Shown here: positions 60,585 through 64,000 of the stretch, piece after piece
How positions within the stretch are numbered: position 1 is the first letter of the stretch
How the letters are laid out: each line of letters begins with the position of its first letter
Source of the DNA: Streptomyces sp. NBC_01298
GTDB taxonomy: Bacteria; Actinomycetota; Actinomycetes; Streptomycetales; Streptomycetaceae
Assembly: GCF_035978755.1 (NCBI RefSeq)
Contig: NZ_CP108414.1
Span: forward strand, 7,316,001-7,380,000
Direction: 5' to 3'
Length of the DNA stretch: 64,000 nucleotides
Notes under the pieces: generated by a model
Seen by the model: only the letters and a program-made list of their open reading frames with translations
What the model was told of the DNA's origin: nothing
The model's database searches: none
Translations under genes and position numbers: made by a program

Positions 60585-61199
60585 ATGCGGATCGGCATCA
60601 TCGGAACGGGCCGGATCGGATCGACCCTGGCCAGGATCCTCGTGGCGGCGGACCATCAGGTCGTGCTCGCCAACGCCCGGGGCCCGCGGAGCCTCGCGGA
60701 CCTGCTGGCCGAACTGGGCCCCGCGGCCTCGGCGGCGCACCCCGCCGAGGTCGCGGACCGGTCCGAAGTCCTCGTCCTGATGGTGCCGTTCGACAGCGTC
60801 CAGGGGCTGCTGCCCCAGGAAGCCGTACGGGACACCGTGCTGGTGGACGCCACCAACGCCTTCGACGGCCCGGGCAACGCTCGCAACCTCGGCGGCAGGG
60901 GATCCAGCGAGTTCGTCGCCGAATGGTATCCGGGGACCCGGATCGTGAAATCCCTGAACACCATGCATTTCGAGACGCTCGCCGTCGCCGGCACCGCGCC
61001 GGGCCCGCGTCTGGCCCATTTCACGGCGGGCGACGACGGGAAAGCCAAAGAAATAGTCGCGGGAATCATCACGGATCTCGGATTCGCTCCCGTGGACACC
61101 GGCCCGCTGCACTCCGGAGGAATTCTCCAGCAGCCCGGCGGGCCCCTCTTCAACCGGCCGCTCACGGAAGCGCAGGCGCTGGCATGGACCTCTCACTGA
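60585..61199 (+). CDS. F420-dependent NADP reductase-like / NPD family oxidoreductase (cluster gene 18)
   Basis: A 204-residue single-domain Rossmann protein: RIGIIGTGRIGSTLARILVAADHQV at the N-terminus, VVLANARGPRSL as the NADP-phosphate-binding loop, VVLMVPFDS-like and IVKSLNTMHFETLA. This is the fold of coenzyme-F420-dependent NADP reductases and related ketopantoate-reductase-like proteins. A hydride link to F420H2 or NADPH is therefore likely; the partner substrate is unknown. Its 3' end overlaps the molybdenum-hydroxylase small subunit gene by 16 bp, implying functional coupling. Confidence 0.85.
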   Translation: MRIGIIGTGRIGSTLARILVAADHQVVLANARGPRSLADLLAELGPAASAAHPAEVADRSEVLVLMVPFDSVQGLLPQEAVRDTVLVDATNAFDGPGNARNLGGRGSSEFVAEWYPGTRIVKSLNTMHFETLAVAGTAPGPRLAHFTAGDDGKAKEIVAGIITDLGFAPVDTGPLHSGGILQQPGGPLFNRPLTEAQALAWTSH

Positions 61200-61723
61200 A
61201 CGTCAACGGAAGACCCGAGCAGTTCTCGGCGCAGCCGAACGAACTGCTCGTGGAACGGCTCCGGGACGGCCTCGGGCTGACCGGCACCAAGGTCGGCTGC
61301 GACACCGGCCAGTGCGGAACCTGCGTCGTCCGGCTCGACGGCCGCTCCGTCAAGAGCTGCCTGATCCTCACCGCGGCGGCCGCCGGCTCCGCGGTGACCA
61401 CCATCGAGGGGGTCACCACCCCCGGCGGTGAACTCACCGGCCTCCAGGAGGCCCTGCGCGAGGAACACGGCACCCAGTGCGGCTTCTGCACCCCCGGGAT
61501 GGTCATGGCCCTGGGTGAGCTCGTGGAGAACACCGAGCACCGCGAGCCGCCCACCGAGCCCGAGATCCGCGAATGGCTCACCGGCAACCTGTGCCGCTGC
61601 ACGGGCTACCACAGCGTCGTACGGGGAGTGCAGCGCGCCTGCTCCGCGGCCCGCGCGCAGGTGCCCGTGGAGCAGGGCACCGCGCAGCCGGCCACCGCCG
61701 CCGCGTCCGGACAGGAGGGGTGA
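61184..61723 (+). CDS. [2Fe-2S] small subunit of a molybdenum hydroxylase (cluster gene 19)
   Basis: A 179-residue CoxS/xanthine-dehydrogenase-type iron-sulfur subunit carrying two [2Fe-2S] clusters. The plant-type ferredoxin motif is GCDTGQCGTCVVRLDG with a fourth Cys in KSCLIL. The second cluster motif is CGFCTPGM with LTGNLCRCTGY. The Ala/Gln-rich C-terminal 25 residues are extra. Start ATG 61184 lies within the previous gene. It supplies electron transfer for the large subunit encoded 5 bp downstream. Confidence 0.94.
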   Translation: MDLSLNVNGRPEQFSAQPNELLVERLRDGLGLTGTKVGCDTGQCGTCVVRLDGRSVKSCLILTAAAAGSAVTTIEGVTTPGGELTGLQEALREEHGTQCGFCTPGMVMALGELVENTEHREPPTEPEIREWLTGNLCRCTGYHSVVRGVQRACSAARAQVPVEQGTAQPATAAASGQEG

Positions 61724-61728
61724 GGGAG

Positions 61729-64000
61729 ATGACCGCAGTCACGGGGGAGACCCCGCTCCAGGCGCCGATCCAGGGCAACGGCCTGCTCGGACAGCCGCTG
61801 GACAGCCGCGAGGACCCGCAGCTCCTGCGCGGAGAAGCCACGTACGTCGGGGACATCGACCTGCCGGGCACCGCCCACATGGCGATCCTCGGCAGCCCCG
61901 TGGCCCACGCGAAGGTCCTCTCCATCGACACCAAGGCCGCCGAGCAGCTGCCGGGCGTACTGAAGGTGGCCACCGCGGCCGACTTCACCGACGTCATGCC
62001 GCTGCCCTGCATCTGGATACCCGGCGGGGTCGAGAGCCACTTCCCGCCCCACCCCTACGGGCTTCCCGGCTCCCGCCCGGTGCTCTCCGGCGACACCGTG
62101 CGCCACGTCGGCGACCCCGTCGCCGTGGTCGTCGCCGAGACCCCGCGCCAGGCCGCCGCCGCGCTCGCGGCCATCTCCGTCGAGTACGAGCCGCTGCCCG
62201 TGGTGACCCGCGCCGACGAGGCCCTCGCCGAAGGCGCCCCCCAGCTCCACGAGGCCGTCCCCGGCAACCTGAACGCGTACTGGACCTGCGGCGACAAGGA
62301 CCGCACCGACGCGGCCATCGCCGCGGCCGAGGTCACCGTCGAGCTGGACCTCGTCAACCAGCGGACGATCAACAGCCCCATCGAGCCGCGCGGCGCGGTC
62401 GGCGACTACAACACCGCCACCGGCGAGTACACGCTGTACGCCTCCACCCAGGGCCCGCACAACCACCGCTTCCTGCTCTCCGCGCTGGTCCTCGGCATCC
62501 CCTTCAACAAGCTCCGGGTCGTCGCCCCGACCGTCGGCGGCAGCTTCGGCACCAAGGGATACCTGTACCCCGACATGCCGCTGGTCCTGCTGCTCTCCAA
62601 GGCGCTCGGCCGGCCCGTGAAATGGGTCGACACCCGCACCGGGCTGATGAACTCCACCGTCCAGGGCCGCGACCACCGCCAGCACGTCACCCTGGCCGGC
62701 ACCCGCGACGGCCGGATCACGGCCGTGCGCTGCACCAGCTACGCCAACCTCGGGGCCTACCCCTCGACCATCGGCCCCGGTGTCGCCACCGCCCTGATGG
62801 GCCGTTCCATCAGCGGCATGTACGACATCGACGCCGCCTTCTGCGAGGTCTACGCCGCCTTCACCAACACCGTCTCGCTCGGCGCCCAGCGCGGCAGCGG
62901 GCGGGCCGAGGCCGCGTTCCTGATGGAGCGGCTCGTGGACCGCTACGCCTCCGAGATCGGCATGGACCCGGCGGCGGTGCGCCGCCGGAACCTGGTGCCG
63001 AAAGAGAAGTTCCCGTACGACAACGGCCTCGGCTGGACCTACGACTCGGGCGACTACCAGCTCAACTTCGACCGGGCCATCGAACTCTCGGGCTACGCCG
63101 ACATGCCCGCCCGCAAGACCGAGGCCCGCACCCGCGGCAAGCGGCTCGGCGTCGGCATCGCCTCCTACGTGGCGATCTGCGGGGTCGGCCCCTCCACCCG
63201 GATGTCCAAGGAGGGCATGCTCGGCGGCACGTGGGAGAGCGCGAACATCCGCGTCCACCCCACCGGCGAGGTCACCGTCACCGTGGGCTCCGCCTCCACC
63301 GGCCAGAGCCACGGCACCGTCTTCGCGCAGGTCGCCGCCGACGAGCTCGGCATCGACCCGGCGACGGTCAATGTGTACGAGGGGGACACCCTCAAGGCCC
63401 CGTACGGGCAGGGCACTTACGGTTCGCGCTCCTACAGCATGGCCGCGCCGGCCATCGCCCTCACGGCCCGGAAGATCAAGAGCAAGCTGGTCAAGGCCGG
63501 CGCCGTCTTCCTCGGCGTCCCCGAGGACAAGGTCGTCTACGCGGACGGCAAGGTCTTCGAAGAGGGGCACGAAGACGACCCCGAGAAGAGCAAGACCTTC
63601 GCCGAGCTGGCCATGGCCATGTGGTACGGCTGGGGACTGCCGCCCGAGATCGAGCCCGCACTCGACGAGACCACCCACTTCGACCCGCCGGACTTCAACT
63701 ACCCCTTCGGGACGCACGTGGCGGTCGTCGAGATCGACGAACTGACCGGCGAGACCGAGGTGGTGGCCTACACCGCCGTCGACGACGCCGGGAACATCGG
63801 CAACCCGAAGATCGTGCTCGGCCAGATCGAGGGCAGCATCCTGCACGGCCTCGGCCAGGCCCTCATGGAGCACGCCGAGTACGACCCGGACGGGCGGCTC
63901 GTCAGCCGGGACCTGAACCACTACGCCCTGCCGCGCGCCATCGACGCGCCCTTCTTCACCCTCGACAAGACCACCACGCCCTCCCCGCACAACCCGCTGG
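61729..64000 (+). CDS. Molybdopterin large subunit of a molybdenum hydroxylase, form II-like (cluster gene 20, 3' end outside window)
   Basis: The first 757 or so residues of a xanthine-dehydrogenase/CO-dehydrogenase-type large subunit. Domain one has [21 protein letters not shown]. The molybdopterin domain has [34 protein letters not shown] and [16 protein letters not shown]. At the position of the form I CO-dehydrogenase loop (AYxCSFR) it reads [12 protein letters not shown], which lacks the catalytic Cys, so it should act as an aldehyde or heterocycle hydroxylase, not a true CO dehydrogenase. No FAD (CoxM) subunit is seen before the window edge; it could lie downstream. Confidence 0.92.
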   Translation, partial: MTAVTGETPLQAPIQGNGLLGQPLDSREDPQLLRGEATYVGDIDLPGTAHMAILGSPVAHAKVLSIDTKAAEQLPGVLKVATAADFTDVMPLPCIWIPGGVESHFPPHPYGLPGSRPVLSGDTVRHVGDPVAVVVAETPRQAAAALAAISVEYEPLPVVTRADEALAEGAPQLHEAVPGNLNAYWTCGDKDRTDAAIAAAEVTVELDLVNQRTINSPIEPRGAVGDYNTATGEYTLYASTQGPHNHRFLLSALVLGIPFNKLRVVAPTVGGSFGTKGYLYPDMPLVLLLSKALGRPVKWVDTRTGLMNSTVQGRDHRQHVTLAGTRDGRITAVRCTSYANLGAYPSTIGPGVATALMGRSISGMYDIDAAFCEVYAAFTNTVSLGAQRGSGRAEAAFLMERLVDRYASEIGMDPAAVRRRNLVPKEKFPYDNGLGWTYDSGDYQLNFDRAIELSGYADMPARKTEARTRGKRLGVGIASYVAICGVGPSTRMSKEGMLGGTWESANIRVHPTGEVTVTVGSASTGQSHGTVFAQVAADELGIDPATVNVYEGDTLKAPYGQGTYGSRSYSMAAPAIALTARKIKSKLVKAGAVFLGVPEDKVVYADGKVFEEGHEDDPEKSKTFAELAMAMWYGWGLPPEIEPALDETTHFDPPDFNYPFGTHVAVVEIDELTGETEVVAYTAVDDAGNIGNPKIVLGQIEGSILHGLGQALMEHAEYDPDGRLVSRDLNHYALPRAIDAPFFTLDKTTTPSPHNPL

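Noticed and set aside
58190..61183. Long plus-strand frame upstream of, and in frame with, the [2Fe-2S] subunit
   Set aside because: It runs out of frame through the DJ-1, ALDH and reductase genes and gives an Arg/Gly/His-rich product. Only the part from 61184 is a real protein.
61729..64000. True form I CO dehydrogenase (coxL)
   Set aside because: The AYxCSFR active-site loop is absent; the equivalent segment is [10 protein letters not shown], typical of form II-like hydroxylases.

Overview
The window is high-GC actinobacterial DNA and almost certainly comes from a Streptomyces chromosome. The evidence is strong third-position G/C bias, many GTG starts (one TTG), a BldD orthologue with both c-di-GMP motifs, a Streptomyces-type IHF (sIHF), and a gene order from alaS to rpe that matches, as I remember it, the S. 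coelicolor chromosome. The species cannot be named from sequence alone.

Region 1 (1-12.1 kb) holds the 3' part of alaS, then ruvX, mltG, aroE, aroC-aroK-aroB, a P-loop protein, an M24 peptidase-like protein, efp and nusB, with bldD convergent to nusB. Two strong hairpins separate nusB from bldD, and a BldD operator overlaps the bldD promoter. Region 2 (12.3-24.7 kb) is the pyrimidine operon: pyrR, pyrB, pyrC, a membrane protein, carA, carB, pyrD (class 2), pyrF, then a second dihydroorotate dehydrogenase pair (pyrK-like and class 1B pyrD). pyrR has a leader resembling actinobacterial PyrR-binding sites, and six 17-bp tandem repeats lie between pyrR and pyrB.

Region 3 (24.8-39.5 kb) carries housekeeping genes: sIHF, gmk, rpoZ, coaBC, metK, priA, a helix-turn-helix gene, fmt, rsmB, ridA, a WYL regulator, rpe, a SorC-type regulator and a small Tudor-like protein. 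It is punctuated by dispersed palindromic repeats and by a 0.7-kb gene-free inverted-repeat region. Region 4 (39.5-44.1 kb) is more accessory: a secreted barnase-type RNase with barstar, an unfused monooxygenase/truncated-haemoglobin pair, an unknown protein, and a receiver-thioredoxin-reductase-like fusion paired with a UBP zinc finger.

Region 5 (44.4 kb to the right edge) is the most striking part. Twenty consecutive co-directional genes have no gap above 80 bp and many start/stop overlaps. They encode three DJ-1/PfpI proteins, a benzoylformate-decarboxylase-like ThDP enzyme, three SnoaL-like proteins, a GMC oxidoreductase, a glyoxalase-fold protein, an AGE-type epimerase, a GlgX debranching enzyme, an aldehyde dehydrogenase, an F420/NADP-type reductase and a molybdenum hydroxylase. 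In the middle sits a complete partner-switching module: two STAS proteins, a HATPase kinase and a SpoIIE phosphatase, followed by a ParA/MinD-like ATPase, with no sigma factor. I read this as a candidate undescribed carbonyl/aldehyde redox system tied to glycan breakdown and controlled by its own phospho-switch. The family assignments are firm, but the joint function is inference.
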